In this document: in pieces, positions 18,596 to 27,720 of the stretch
How the letters are laid out: the number at the start of each line of letters is the position of its first letter
Position numbering within the stretch: position 1 is the stretch's first letter
Source of the DNA: Streptomyces lydicus
GTDB taxonomy: Bacteria; Actinomycetota; Actinomycetes; Streptomycetales; Streptomycetaceae
DNA: 64,000 nucleotides
Direction of reading: 5' to 3'
Assembly (NCBI RefSeq): GCF_000717345.1
Contig: NZ_JNZA01000012.1
Location: forward strand, 186,001-250,000
Notes under the pieces: model-generated
What the model was told of the DNA's origin: nothing
What the model saw: the letters and a program-made list of their open reading frames with translations, nothing else
Database searches by the model: none
Position numbers and translations under genes: made by a program

Positions 18596-19897
18596 TCAGG
18601 ACCCCAGACAGTCGACGAACCTCACCCGGTCGCCCGCCCCGTCGATGAAGTCCCGCGGGGAGTGGTTGCGCAGCAGGCACATGTCGTAGCGGGCGCGCGG
18701 GCCGGTACCGTCGCCGTCCCTCTCGTAGTGGTGCTGCCCGGACAGCTGACACGAGTCGTAGCGCACCAGCGGCCCCCGGGCCCCGATGCGGTAGCGGTGC
18801 GGACGGGTGTCCGCCGCGAACGACTTGAAGGCGTGCGCCGTGTCGTCGCAGTCGTTGAAGTGCACCGTTCCGCTGTCCCAGGCGCAGTCGATCACCACGG
18901 TGTCCGGGTCGCGCACCTCGAAGCGGATGTCCTCGGCATGGAAACGCTGTACGGAGTCGTGGTGCGGACCGCGCGGGAAGCGGAAGAAGGTGCTGGTGCG
19001 CCCATAGTCATCGGTGTCCTCCGGGCGCCGGCCGGTGACGATGTACGAACCCCCGCGGCAGGTGATGGAACCCCCGTAGGGGAACTCCAGGAAGTTCCCC
19101 CAGGCGTATTCGACCTTCATGTCGTTGAACCAGTAGTTGAGGAACTGGTCCTGCTGCGGCCGGTCGGCGGACTTCTCCGACAGCCCCGAGTACAGGAACG
19201 CCTTGCGGTACGCCCCGCCGACCCGGCAGGCGTCCCAGCGCATCTCCGAGTTGGTGTTGCTGCCGTCCAGGGCGAGCCCGTACGTCCACTCGCCGGTCCA
19301 CTCGCACGCGGTGAAGCGGTAGTCCTGCGCCTGACCGGTCGAGTACGAGTAGAAGAACGAGGCACCGGGCGTACCCGCCGCGAAGGCCATCTGCTCGAAC
19401 ATCACATTCGCCCAGCTGTCCTCGTTGCGGCACAGATAGGCGTCCTCGGCGTGGGACGGGGCGAAGATCAGCTGCGTCATGCGCTTGCCGGCCCCGCGGA
19501 ACCGCAGGCCGTTCGCCTTGAGCTTGCCACCGGGAGCGTCGAGCAGGGCGTGCGGCTGCTTGATGAGGTAGGTGCCGGCCGGTATGTCGATCACCGTGCG
19601 GCCCACGTGGTCCCACACCCGGCCGGCGGCGCGCGCGTAGGCGCGGGCGAACGCGCGGCTGTCGTCGGTCCGGCCGTCCCCCTTGGCGCCGCAGTCCGCC
19701 ACCACGTCGATGACGTCCTTGCCCTTGGGCTTGTGCCCGGAGACCACCGGAGCCTTCGCGTCGTCGGACGTCCCGCCGGCTCCGGCGGGCGACGCGGACT
19801 CGCAACCGGTGAGCGCCGTCGCCAGGGCGGCTGCCGCTCCCGCCACGACCGACCGGCGGGTGGCGGCGCCGTTTGACGGAGAGATCCTGCCTGCCAT
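18596..19897 (-). CDS. Pectate-lyase-superfamily beta-helix lipoprotein
   Basis: A 433-residue exported protein. The N-terminus has twin arginines (TRRSVVAGAAAALATALTGC), giving a Tat-type signal ending in a lipobox with the lipid-bearing Cys in LTGC. The mature chain begins with the pectate_lyase_3/right-handed beta-helix entry motif CGAKGDGRTDDS and continues as a long parallel beta-helix of glycoside-binding type. The family includes polysaccharide lyases and hydrolases, but I cannot name a substrate. AAGGAG lies 9 bases before the ATG at 19897. It is divergent from a CDP-alcohol transferase gene with only 38 bases between starts. Its neighbours suggest a role in trimming or binding the surface polymer. 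Confidence 0.8.
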   Translation of the reverse strand: MAGRISPSNGAATRRSVVAGAAAALATALTGCESASPAGAGGTSDDAKAPVVSGHKPKGKDVIDVVADCGAKGDGRTDDSRAFARAYARAAGRVWDHVGRTVIDIPAGTYLIKQPHALLDAPGGKLKANGLRFRGAGKRMTQLIFAPSHAEDAYLCRNEDSWANVMFEQMAFAAGTPGASFFYSYSTGQAQDYRFTACEWTGEWTYGLALDGSNTNSEMRWDACRVGGAYRKAFLYSGLSEKSADRPQQDQFLNYWFNDMKVEYAWGNFLEFPYGGSITCRGGSYIVTGRRPEDTDDYGRTSTFFRFPRGPHHDSVQRFHAEDIRFEVRDPDTVVIDCAWDSGTVHFNDCDDTAHAFKSFAADTRPHRYRIGARGPLVRYDSCQLSGQHHYERDGDGTGPRARYDMCLLRNHSPRDFIDGAGDRVRFVDCLGS

Positions 19898-19935
19898 GAT
19901 GTTGCTCCTTCGGGGGCCGTTCACAGGTGGGGGAT

Positions 19936-20664
19936 ATGAGCCAGTTCGGATATGCGATCAGAGAACTCTCGGCGGCCCAGAAATCCGCGAAGGGAGTGTC
20001 CCTGTACTCGCGGTATGTGAATCGTCCGGCCGGCCGGGTGCTGGCCGCCGCCGGCTACACCGCCAAACTGAGGCCCAATCACATCACGCTGATCAGTGCG
20101 GCGTTCACCTTCGCCGGTGTGGCGATGATTGCCGCGCTGCGACCCACACCCGCCGCGGCGCTGGGCATTTTCGCGGCGCTGGTCATCGGATTCGCCCTCG
20201 ACTCGGCCGACGGACAACTCGCCCGGCTGACCGGCACCGGCAGCGCCGCGGGGGAGTGGCTGGACCACGTGGTCGACTGCGCGAAGATGCTGGCGATCCA
20301 CATGGCCGTACTCGTCTCGTTCCACCGCCACTTCGGATTCTCCGACCCCGTCCTGCTGTTCGTCCCCGTCGCCTTCCAATTCGCCGCGGTGATGGTCTTC
20401 TTCGGCGGCATCCTCACCGAACAGCTCAAGCGGGCCGAACGGCTGCGGAACGGGGAAACCGGCCCGGCGTCCGCCGGGGTCTCCACGCTGCGCTCGGTGG
20501 CCCTGCTGCCGGTCGACTACGGGGTGTTCTGCGCGGTGTTCCTGCTGTTCGGCAGCCGCGACCTCTTCGTGGTGCTGTACTGCGTCCTGCTCGCCGCCCA
20601 CGTCCTTTTCATGGTGGCTTTTCTCGTCAAGTGGTACCGCGAGCTGTCCGGCCCCGGCCGCTGA
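19936..20664 (+). CDS. CDP-alcohol phosphatidyltransferase family membrane protein
   Basis: A 242-residue membrane enzyme that transfers a substituted phosphate from a CDP-alcohol to an acceptor alcohol. The full family signature DG-x2-AR-x8-G-x3-D-x3-D is present in DSADGQLARLTGTG...GEWLDHVVD, so the metal-binding aspartates are intact. About six hydrophobic segments follow. GGTGGGGG precedes the ATG at 19936. The convergent gene makes a CDP-glycerol-type nucleotide, so the two may act together to attach polyol-phosphate or lipid groups to the surface polymer. A simple phospholipid synthase is the alternative. Transcription ends at the shared hairpin before 20723. Confidence 0.85.
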   Translation: MSQFGYAIRELSAAQKSAKGVSLYSRYVNRPAGRVLAAAGYTAKLRPNHITLISAAFTFAGVAMIAALRPTPAAALGIFAALVIGFALDSADGQLARLTGTGSAAGEWLDHVVDCAKMLAIHMAVLVSFHRHFGFSDPVLLFVPVAFQFAAVMVFFGGILTEQLKRAERLRNGETGPASAGVSTLRSVALLPVDYGVFCAVFLLFGSRDLFVVLYCVLLAAHVLFMVAFLVKWYRELSGPGR

Positions 20665-20684
20665 GGGCCGGGAACGGGGCGCGG

Positions 20685-20721
20685 CCGCGGCGGCCCCGGA
20701 ATTCCACCGGGGCCGCCGCGG
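20685..20721. terminator. Convergent hairpin terminator
   Basis: Perfect 15-bp GC-rich stem (arms 20685-20699 and 20707-20721, 7-base loop) between the convergent CDP-alcohol transferase and cytidylyltransferase genes. Confidence 0.85.
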
Positions 20722-20722
20722 A

Positions 20723-21151
20723 TCACGCCGAATTCGCCAGCCCGTCGAGCGCCTGACGCAGCAGGGTGCTCGACGTGTGCACGGTGTACGGGAAATAGAT
20801 CACCTCTACGCCGACCGTCGCGAAATCCCGTTCGAGCTTGTCGCCCTTACTTGTTCCCCGCCAGTCGTCGCCCTTGAAGATGACGTCGAACCGCACCTGC
20901 TGCCAGGTTTCCAATTTGTCGGGCACCGTCTCCACGAACGCCGCGTCCACGAAGCGGACACTGCGTACGATCTCCAGCCGCTCGGTGAGCGGAATGACCG
21001 GCGCCTTGCCTTTCGCCTGCAGGGCCATTTCGTCCGAGACGACACCGGCCACCAAGTAGTCGCACTGACTCCTGGCGTGCCGGAGAATGTTCAGATGCCC
21101 CACGTGGAAGAGGTCGTAGACCCCGGGTGCATAACCTACTCGGTGCGTCAT
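20723..21151 (-). CDS. TagD-like glycerol-3-phosphate/polyol-phosphate cytidylyltransferase
   Basis: A 142-residue nucleotidyltransferase of the cytidylyltransferase fold, the usual length for the glycerol-3-phosphate enzyme that makes CDP-glycerol from CTP. The nucleotide-binding motif GVYDLFHVGHLN (HxGH) and a C-terminal HTSSTLLR (the RTxGISTT position of the family) are both visible, together with KGDDW. Teichoic-acid enzymes share these. Substrate could be glycerol-phosphate or another polyol phosphate. It is the last gene of a minus-strand operon that starts with the polymerase at 27564. The ATG at 21151 follows a GGGGGG run. Confidence 0.85.
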   Translation of the reverse strand: MTHRVGYAPGVYDLFHVGHLNILRHARSQCDYLVAGVVSDEMALQAKGKAPVIPLTERLEIVRSVRFVDAAFVETVPDKLETWQQVRFDVIFKGDDWRGTSKGDKLERDFATVGVEVIYFPYTVHTSSTLLRQALDGLANSA

Positions 21152-21198
21152 TTACCCCCCACTGTTCACCCCCGCTGGTCAGCCGGTCCGGGCTGCGG

Positions 21199-22737
21199 TC
21201 AGTTCCTGGCGGTCACGTAGACCGGACCGTTGCGGCCCGAGACGTTGGTGCCGTCGGTGACCTCCAGGGAGTAACGGTGCTGCGCGCCCGGCTGCACGGT
21301 GTCCGTGAAGCTCATGTCGGGCCGGTCCCAGTAGCGCGAGTCCTTGGTCAGCGAGGTCAGATACTCACCGTCCCGGTAGATCTTGTAGGTCAGCACGCCG
21401 TTGTCCCGGTCCCACGACGCCTTCCACTGCAGCGTGATCTTGCCCCGCGCCGTGCTCGCACCGCTGAGCAGCGGCACCTGCGGAGCGCCGGTGTCCGGCG
21501 CCGCCGCGAACCGGGTCAGACCCTGCTGCGGCGCGTCGTTGACGGTGGTGAACTCGCCGCCCGCCCACAGGACCCCGTCCGCCATGGTCAGCGCGCGCGG
21601 ACCGATCTGCTCGCCGATCCCGTCGTTGGTGTCCGGGAACCACGGCAGGATCGTCTTGTCGGAGATCGACTGCGCCAGGAAGTGCTGACGGTTGCCGATG
21701 TCCGGGAAGCCGCCCGGGGTGCTGCCGCAGTTGTGCGCGTGCGAGCCGCTGTAGAGCACGCCCTTGTAGGGCAGCACGGCCTGCGTGGCGCCGAGGCAGG
21801 TGTCCTTCCAGATCTGCGAGCCGTCCGACAGCCGGCCGGCGGCCCGTCCGTCGAAGACGCCGCCGCCGGTGCCCTCGGCGCCCAGGTAGAAGTTGGTGCC
21901 GTCGTTGACGAGCGTCTTGACCGCCGACCGCTGGGGGATCCAGCCGCTGAAGGAGTTCACGACCTTGCCGGTGGTCGCGTCCAGGCCGGCCAGCGCGTGC
22001 ACGCCGAACAGGCTGCCGTTCACCGAGGTGAACCGGCCGCCGATGATGACCTTGTTGAGCTTCGGCGCCACCGTGATGGCGTTGACGCCCGGGGTGGGGT
22101 CGTTGGGGATCGACGAGCCGCGCACCGTCGCCTTGAAGGGCAGCAGGGCGCCGTTGGGCCGCAGCGCGGCGATCCGCTCCCGGGTCTGGCCCTGGACCGT
22201 GTCGAAGCCGCCGCCGATGTAGACCGCGTCGTCGGTCACGTCGATGGCCCGCACGGTCGAGCTGACCGTCGGCTGCCAGGCCGCGCCGATCGTGCAGTCG
22301 GCGGTGTTGAGCGCGGCGGTGTTGGAGCGCCCCACCGGGCCCGCCTTGCCGAACGAGCCGCCGATGTAGAGCAGCGAGCCGTCGGGCGACGGCTTCAGGG
22401 CCCGTACGGTGCCCGAGCCGCCGCTGAACGCCGGGGCGCACGGCAGCGGTTGGCCGGTTTTGGCGTCGAAGGCCGCGAAGTTCTTCCGGGCGAGCTCACC
22501 GCTGCCGGGGGCCGCGCCGGGCGGCCGGATGTGCTCGAAGGTGCCTCCCACGTAGACGATGCCCTTGGCGTACGCCAGGGACCACACGATGCCGTCGGTC
22601 TGCCAGGTGGCCAGCGGATCGGCGGTGAGTGTGGCTTCGCCGGTGGCCTGGGCAGGCCCGGCGGCGAGGGCCGTCGAGGCGGTGCCCAGCACCGCGGCTG
22701 CGAGCAAGAGATGGACGGGTCTGCTTCTTTGGCGCAC
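21199..22737 (-). CDS. Secreted beta-propeller protein with C-terminal FN3-like domain
   Basis: A 512-residue exported protein. The signal peptide ends near ALAAGPAQA. The body consists of repeating blades with the motif (V/L)YIGG(T/S)F or VWAGGEF about every 50 residues (YVGGTFEHI, YIGGSFGKA, YIGGGFDTV, IIGGRFTSV, WAGGEFTTV), as in delta-60-repeat beta-propellers. The last 95 residues look like a fibronectin type III domain (KITLQWKASWD, YKIYRDGEY). The GTG at 22737 is supported by GGGGGGACC just upstream. No catalytic residues are evident. Its place within the flippase-to-cytidylyltransferase operon suggests a binding or scaffolding role outside the cell in polymer assembly. Confidence 0.78.
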   Translation of the reverse strand: MRQRSRPVHLLLAAAVLGTASTALAAGPAQATGEATLTADPLATWQTDGIVWSLAYAKGIVYVGGTFEHIRPPGAAPGSGELARKNFAAFDAKTGQPLPCAPAFSGGSGTVRALKPSPDGSLLYIGGSFGKAGPVGRSNTAALNTADCTIGAAWQPTVSSTVRAIDVTDDAVYIGGGFDTVQGQTRERIAALRPNGALLPFKATVRGSSIPNDPTPGVNAITVAPKLNKVIIGGRFTSVNGSLFGVHALAGLDATTGKVVNSFSGWIPQRSAVKTLVNDGTNFYLGAEGTGGGVFDGRAAGRLSDGSQIWKDTCLGATQAVLPYKGVLYSGSHAHNCGSTPGGFPDIGNRQHFLAQSISDKTILPWFPDTNDGIGEQIGPRALTMADGVLWAGGEFTTVNDAPQQGLTRFAAAPDTGAPQVPLLSGASTARGKITLQWKASWDRDNGVLTYKIYRDGEYLTSLTKDSRYWDRPDMSFTDTVQPGAQHRYSLEVTDGTNVSGRNGPVYVTARN

Positions 22738-22826
22738 AGGTCCCCCCTGGATGCATTGATGCGATCGGAATTATCGGGAGCGGAAGTCTGAACGAGATGA
22801 GTTTTGTGCAGAATTGAGTTCAGCGT

Positions 22827-24398
22827 TCATCGAGGGTTATCCGAACCGCGCTTGCGCAGCACCCCGAAGAACTCCCCTACCCCCAGCGGCAAACGATAGC
22901 GCCAGACGAGCGCGCCGAAAGCCCCAATTGACAAAACCATTCCCAAGAGAGCACCCGTAACGCTGTCGCCGAATAGCGTCCGCATAACGAACGCCACGGG
23001 CGCCACCGCCCCGATGCCGAGCAGTGCGGCCAGCAGATAGCCGTGGTCCACGGTCCGGAATCCCAGTCGGCGGCGGGCGAGCCAGGCCGAGGCGCCGTTG
23101 TCCACGACGATCGCCAGCCCCCAGGAGACCGCGGCCCCCAGCACTCCGTAGCGCGGAACCAGCCATATTCCGCTGCCCAGTTGGACCGCGAACGCCACGC
23201 CGGCCACCACGAGGTTCCACACGCTCCGCCCGGCCATCAGGATCACCGTCTGCGCGTTGCCGACGCCGACGTTGACCAGACAGGCCACGGCCAGCGCCAC
23301 CAGCCCCGGCGCACCACCGGCGAACCCCGAGCCGAACAGCGACAGCACGGTGTGCGGGAAGGCCGCCAGGAGCACGAACACCGGCCAGGAGAACAGGGCG
23401 ATCCAGCGCGTCGACAACCGGTGCAGATGGTGTGCCCCGTGCGTGTCGCCGCCCGCCGTCAGCCGGCTGATCTGCGGGGCCACCGCCAGCCGGACGGCCA
23501 GCTGGAGCAGCGTCCCGGCGGTGACCAGCCGCCCGATCGCCGTGTACACCCCCGCCTGGGCGCTGGTGCCCAGCACCGACAGCAGGATCACGCCGAGCCA
23601 CACGGCGGTGATGTCGAAGACCGAGGACACCGCCCGCGGACCCGCGAACGCCCAGAACTCCCGTGCCTGCGGCGGGGGTCGGCCGGTGCCGGGGTGCCTG
23701 CGCAGCGACCCGCGCAGCGACACGTACGCGGCCACCGCCCCCAGCACGCCCGGCACCAGCCACGCCGCGGACAGCGCCGTCACCGTCGGCACGAGCAGCA
23801 CCAGCGGCACCGCGAGCAGGACCCGCAACACCGGCTTCCCGATCTGTTCCACGCCCACGAACGGCACCACCGAGCCGTACCCCCGGGTCGCGCCGAGCAG
23901 CACCAGCGCGACCGTCGTCACCGGCAGGAACACCGCGAACAGCCGCAGCAGCGCCACCGCCTGTCCGGTGGCCAGGTCCGGCAGCAGCCGGCCGGCGAGA
24001 CCGGGGGAGAACAGCACCACGGCCGCCCCGGCGGCGCTCGCCAGCAGCGTCGGCAGGACGGCGGTCCGCAACAGCCCCGGCACCCCGGCGCCACCGGTGC
24101 GCTCCAGATCCCGCGAGACGAACCGGACCAGGGCGGTGTCGGCGCCCAGCTTCAGGGCGTTGCTGACGATGGTGAAGGCCGCGACGCCGGTGAAGACCGC
24201 ACCGGCCCCGCGGGCCCCCAGCCCATGGGTGACCACGGCGACCAGGGCGAACCCGAAGAGCGCGTTCGCGGCCGAGCCGGCCAGCGCGAACAGGCTGCCG
24301 CGCGCGGTCGAGGCGACGCCGCGCCCGCCGTCCGCGGCCCGGGCGGGCGCCGGCGCGGGCGGCCCGCCCCCGGAGCCCGCCGGGTGGATGGCCGTCAC
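22827..24398 (-). CDS. Wzx/MATE-like polysaccharide flippase
   Basis: A 523-residue polytopic membrane protein with about 13-14 hydrophobic helices after a 35-residue Ala/Pro-rich cytoplasmic tail. The arrangement is that of polysaccharide-biosynthesis flippases that move undecaprenyl-linked repeat units to the outer face of the membrane. The first helices (LFALAGSAANALFGFALVAV) and the GPRAVSSVFD region in the middle follow the family. It overlaps the upstream Wzz-like gene by 4 bases (ATGA). With the adjacent polymerase, glycosyltransferases and initiating transferase it makes a Wzx/Wzy pathway. MurJ-like lipid II flippases are a less likely identity. Confidence 0.82.
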   Translation of the reverse strand: MTAIHPAGSGGGPPAPAPARAADGGRGVASTARGSLFALAGSAANALFGFALVAVVTHGLGARGAGAVFTGVAAFTIVSNALKLGADTALVRFVSRDLERTGGAGVPGLLRTAVLPTLLASAAGAAVVLFSPGLAGRLLPDLATGQAVALLRLFAVFLPVTTVALVLLGATRGYGSVVPFVGVEQIGKPVLRVLLAVPLVLLVPTVTALSAAWLVPGVLGAVAAYVSLRGSLRRHPGTGRPPPQAREFWAFAGPRAVSSVFDITAVWLGVILLSVLGTSAQAGVYTAIGRLVTAGTLLQLAVRLAVAPQISRLTAGGDTHGAHHLHRLSTRWIALFSWPVFVLLAAFPHTVLSLFGSGFAGGAPGLVALAVACLVNVGVGNAQTVILMAGRSVWNLVVAGVAFAVQLGSGIWLVPRYGVLGAAVSWGLAIVVDNGASAWLARRRLGFRTVDHGYLLAALLGIGAVAPVAFVMRTLFGDSVTGALLGMVLSIGAFGALVWRYRLPLGVGEFFGVLRKRGSDNPR

Positions 24399-26074
24399 CC
24401 GCGCAGCGAGGACGCGTCAGTGCCGACGGGCGCTCCGGCCGCCGGGCCCGTGCCGGAGGGCGGCGGGCCGGATCTGGCCGGCGGCACCACCACGGCACCC
24501 CGCGCACGCCGGCTGCGACCACGCTTGCGCGGCGCCGGGCCGCTGTCCGTGAGCCCGCGCAGCGACCGTCCCCGGCTGCCCTTGTCCAGGACCGCTCCGA
24601 GGATGTGCCCGCCCGCCCCGGTGATCAGCTCCCACACCCGGTCCAGGTCGTCCCGGCGCACCTCGTTGAGGTCGCAGACCACCACCACACCCGCCGCCTG
24701 CTTGGCCACCGCCAGCCCGTCCGCGTGCGTGAGCAGCGGCCCGGTGACCACCACCACGTGCTCGTCAGGGCCCGACGGCGCGTTCAGCAGCCGGGCGAAC
24801 TGCGGCGAGGTCAGGGCGCGGGCCGGGTTGGGCACCTCCCGGCCCGGCAGCAGGTCGAAGCGCCCGTCGACGCCCGCGTCCACCGCGAGCCGCTCGCCCT
24901 CCGCCCAGCTGCCCGGCAACGGCCGCCCGTGCCCGGGGTGCAACGGGAGCCGCTGGGCGAGCTCGGGCGTCCGCAGATTCGCCTCGACCAGCAGGATGTC
25001 GTTGCCGATCTCGGCGAACGCACCGGCGAGGTTGACCGCCACCGACACGGCGTCCGCGTTCTCCCGCGGCGCGACGATCAGCAGGCTGCCCCGTCCGGCG
25101 AACCGCCGGTCGTGCACCAGCCGGAAGGCGATCGTGCGGTACGCCTCCGCGCGGTTGCCGTGGCCGGACCTGCCGACCTCCAGCAGCCGCTCACCACCCC
25201 GCCGCCGCGGCAGGATGCCCAGCACCGGTGCGCGCAGATTGTCCTGGACGTCCGCCACGGACCGGACCCGCGGCTCCAGCACCGACCGGACCCAGGCCGC
25301 CAGGATGCCCAGGGCCAGACCGGCCACCGCACCGGTGAGCAGCAGCATCGCCAGACCGGGGCTGGACGGGAAGGCCGGCGGATCGCCCTTGCGGACGATG
25401 TCGCCGGGCGTGGTGTCGAGGGACTTCAGGCTGGAGATCCGGCCCTGCAGATCCGCGATCTCGGTCACCAGATTGCCGCGCTCGGACTGGTCGGAGGTCT
25501 TCCCCGACCCGGCGTTCGCCTCCGCGATCCGCTGGTCCAGCACCTTGCGCTGCTCCAGCAGGGGCTTCAGTTCGGCACTGAGCTTGCTGACCGTCGTGTC
25601 GATCCGGTGGCTCGCCGCGTTCTCCCGGTAGTCGAGATACGCGTGCACGAAGGCGTTGACCAGCGCGGCCGCCCGCTCGGGGGAGTCCGCGCTGTACTCG
25701 AACATCAGCGTCTGGGTCTCGGGCGGATTGCTCACCCGCAGATCCCGCTGGAGGACGGCCGGGGCGGTCCGCTCACCGAGCGCCTTCGCCGCGCCGGCCG
25801 CGACCGAGGCGCTCTGCGCGATCTGCCGCTCGGTGCCCATGCTGATCTGCTTGTCCACCGAGACGCCGCCGGCCTGGAAGGGCGCGGTGCTGATCGCATG
25901 CACCACGACCTCGCCGGTGGCGGTGTAGGTGGAGCCCCCCAGCAGTGACACGGCGGCGCCGCCGAGCATGCCCAGCACCAGCCCGAGCACGATGAAGGCC
26001 CGGTAGCGGAAGAGCTGGCGCAGCTGATCGCGGATCTGGTCCGGCTCCTCCACGGGCTCGTCGAAGACGCTCAC
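24395..26074 (-). CDS. Wzz/BY-kinase-like chain-length protein with degenerate ATPase domain
   Basis: A 559-residue membrane protein. Two transmembrane helices (about 27-47 and 240-262) flank an extracellular Wzz-type region with coiled coil (165-215), as in polysaccharide co-polymerases. The cytoplasmic part follows the bacterial tyrosine-kinase fold. Its Walker A position reads IVAPRENADAVSVAVNLA, with no Gly-Lys-Ser/Thr. The Walker A' position reads LLVEANLRTP instead of a DxD-containing motif. I infer a pseudokinase that regulates chain length by contact rather than by ATP hydrolysis. The C-terminal 60 residues are Arg/Pro/Gly-rich without a tyrosine cluster. It overlaps genes on both sides by 4 bases. 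Confidence 0.82.
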   Translation of the reverse strand: MSVFDEPVEEPDQIRDQLRQLFRYRAFIVLGLVLGMLGGAAVSLLGGSTYTATGEVVVHAISTAPFQAGGVSVDKQISMGTERQIAQSASVAAGAAKALGERTAPAVLQRDLRVSNPPETQTLMFEYSADSPERAAALVNAFVHAYLDYRENAASHRIDTTVSKLSAELKPLLEQRKVLDQRIAEANAGSGKTSDQSERGNLVTEIADLQGRISSLKSLDTTPGDIVRKGDPPAFPSSPGLAMLLLTGAVAGLALGILAAWVRSVLEPRVRSVADVQDNLRAPVLGILPRRRGGERLLEVGRSGHGNRAEAYRTIAFRLVHDRRFAGRGSLLIVAPRENADAVSVAVNLAGAFAEIGNDILLVEANLRTPELAQRLPLHPGHGRPLPGSWAEGERLAVDAGVDGRFDLLPGREVPNPARALTSPQFARLLNAPSGPDEHVVVVTGPLLTHADGLAVAKQAAGVVVVCDLNEVRRDDLDRVWELITGAGGHILGAVLDKGSRGRSLRGLTDSGPAPRKRGRSRRARGAVVVPPARSGPPPSGTGPAAGAPVGTDASSLRG

Positions 26075-27564
26075 GTACGTGCTCCTTCTGTGGGTATGGG
26101 CGAGGGGGCCGCGCGCTCCGGCGCGTACACGGCCTCCTGCACCGACGGCGCCGACGGGCGCCGGGACTTACGGGTGATCAGCAGCGGGATGCACACCAGC
26201 AGGGCGAGCGGGCCGACGATCGCCATGAGGCTGCCGCGCAGCAGCACCAACTGGTAGAAGCCGAACGCCGGTACCAGCAGCGCCGCGAGCGTGCCCGGAC
26301 GCCGCCGCAGCCGGTGCCGGAGGTCGTCGACGCGCCGCCCCACCGCGCCGATCAGACCGAAGACGGCGATCACCGAAGGGAAGCCCGCCCACATGTACGA
26401 CTCGATCCACAGCGGCGCGGAGAGGTTCGAGAAGGTGTAGCCCGCGTGCCGGGCGAGCAGGATCCCCGCGTCGTCCGGCTTGCCCGGCCATGCCGAGCGC
26501 GGCACGAAGAACAGCGGTGGCCCCAGCGCGGCCGACGGGGAGAAGCCATGGGTACGGACGTAGTCCACACCCGTCTCCATCTGCTGGAACGCGTCGTAGT
26601 CGCCGTTGGAGGTGAACTGCTCGGCGAGCGACACGACACGGACCGGCTCCCGCTTGTCGTAGCGGAAGTAGTCGCTGTACGGGAAGACCACCAGCACCAC
26701 GGCCGCCACGCCCGCCGCACCGACCCGGAACGCCCGCGGCCCCCGCAGCCACGACGCCCCGAACGCCACCGCCAGCACCACCGTCCCGGCCCAGAAACGC
26801 GGCTGGCTGATGGGATTGTTGACGACCGCGTTCACCGCGAGCAGCAGCGGCAGCAGCAGCCACCGCAAACCGCGCAGGACCCGGTCGCCCTCCTTGAACC
26901 GCGGCACGTGCACCAGCGCAACCAGCGCCCAGAACGCCGGCACCGACAGCAGCCACGCCGCCATCGCCCGGCCCGCCGACCCCGACGGCTCGGCCTGCGC
27001 CGCCGCCTCGTTGGCGGCCTGGCGGCTGAGGAAGAACGCCGAGAGCCCGCCCTGACCGGGGATCAGCACCACCGCCAGCAGCAGCGCCACGCCGCACAGC
27101 AGCAGCACCCGCCCCGGCGCCAGCCGCCGCGCCAGCAGCGGTTCGAGGACGACGGAGGAACGGGAGGACCGCCACGACGCCAGCGCCGACCCCGCGCTGT
27201 AGGCCACAAGTCCCGTCTCCACCAGGACAGTTGTGACAAAGGCGGTGTCCGCGTCGACGAGGAAACCGCGCGGGTAGGCGTCCGTCGCGAGCATGGCCAG
27301 CGGCGCGAGGCCCAGCCACACATAGGAGAAGAGCCAGAAGCCGAACGCGATCACCCGCGCCCGGACGCCCGTCAGCACGCGGGCCAGCGCCGCGCCGGTG
27401 TGCACCACCACCACGCACTGGACGGCGAGCGCGGCGCCGAAGCGGGCATCCAGCGACCGCAGCACCAGCAACGGCAGGAGCACCACCAGCACCAGCACCC
27501 AGCAGCACAGCGCGGCGACCGCACGCGGGGGCGGCGCGGCCCCCGACCGCCTTCCGGGCACCAT
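26071..27564 (-). CDS. Wzy-like oligosaccharide repeat-unit polymerase
   Basis: A 497-residue membrane protein with about 11-12 hydrophobic segments and a periplasm-facing loop around residues 300-370, typical of O-antigen/EPS polymerases. Those families have little sequence conservation, so the call rests on topology and context: it heads the operon followed by the Wzz-like protein and flippase. GGGAGGTGG upstream fixes the ATG at 27564; the frame is open much farther upstream, but that part is a shadow of the divergent glycosyltransferase gene. Expected role is joining lipid-linked repeats on the outer membrane face. An O-antigen ligase-like function is an alternative. Confidence 0.7.
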   Translation of the reverse strand: MVPGRRSGAAPPPRAVAALCCWVLVLVVLLPLLVLRSLDARFGAALAVQCVVVVHTGAALARVLTGVRARVIAFGFWLFSYVWLGLAPLAMLATDAYPRGFLVDADTAFVTTVLVETGLVAYSAGSALASWRSSRSSVVLEPLLARRLAPGRVLLLCGVALLLAVVLIPGQGGLSAFFLSRQAANEAAAQAEPSGSAGRAMAAWLLSVPAFWALVALVHVPRFKEGDRVLRGLRWLLLPLLLAVNAVVNNPISQPRFWAGTVVLAVAFGASWLRGPRAFRVGAAGVAAVVLVVFPYSDYFRYDKREPVRVVSLAEQFTSNGDYDAFQQMETGVDYVRTHGFSPSAALGPPLFFVPRSAWPGKPDDAGILLARHAGYTFSNLSAPLWIESYMWAGFPSVIAVFGLIGAVGRRVDDLRHRLRRRPGTLAALLVPAFGFYQLVLLRGSLMAIVGPLALLVCIPLLITRKSRRPSAPSVQEAVYAPERAAPSPIPTEGART

Positions 27565-27720
27565 CGGTCCACCTCCCCCCAGACCCCAACTCCCCATCGG
27601 AGAGCACAATCTAAGGGACATCCGATAACAAGGTCGTCTTCGGGACACAATCGCAACCCAATTCACAGTTCTCCCGGGCAGGCCGCTTCTACGATGACGG
27701 CACAGCCAGAGGGAGCAACC

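Noticed and set aside
25496..25510. GSGKT sequence in the Wzz-like protein, resembling a P-loop
   Set aside because: It lies in the extracellular coiled-coil region (residues 189-193), not after a beta strand of the ATPase domain, so it is not a Walker A motif.
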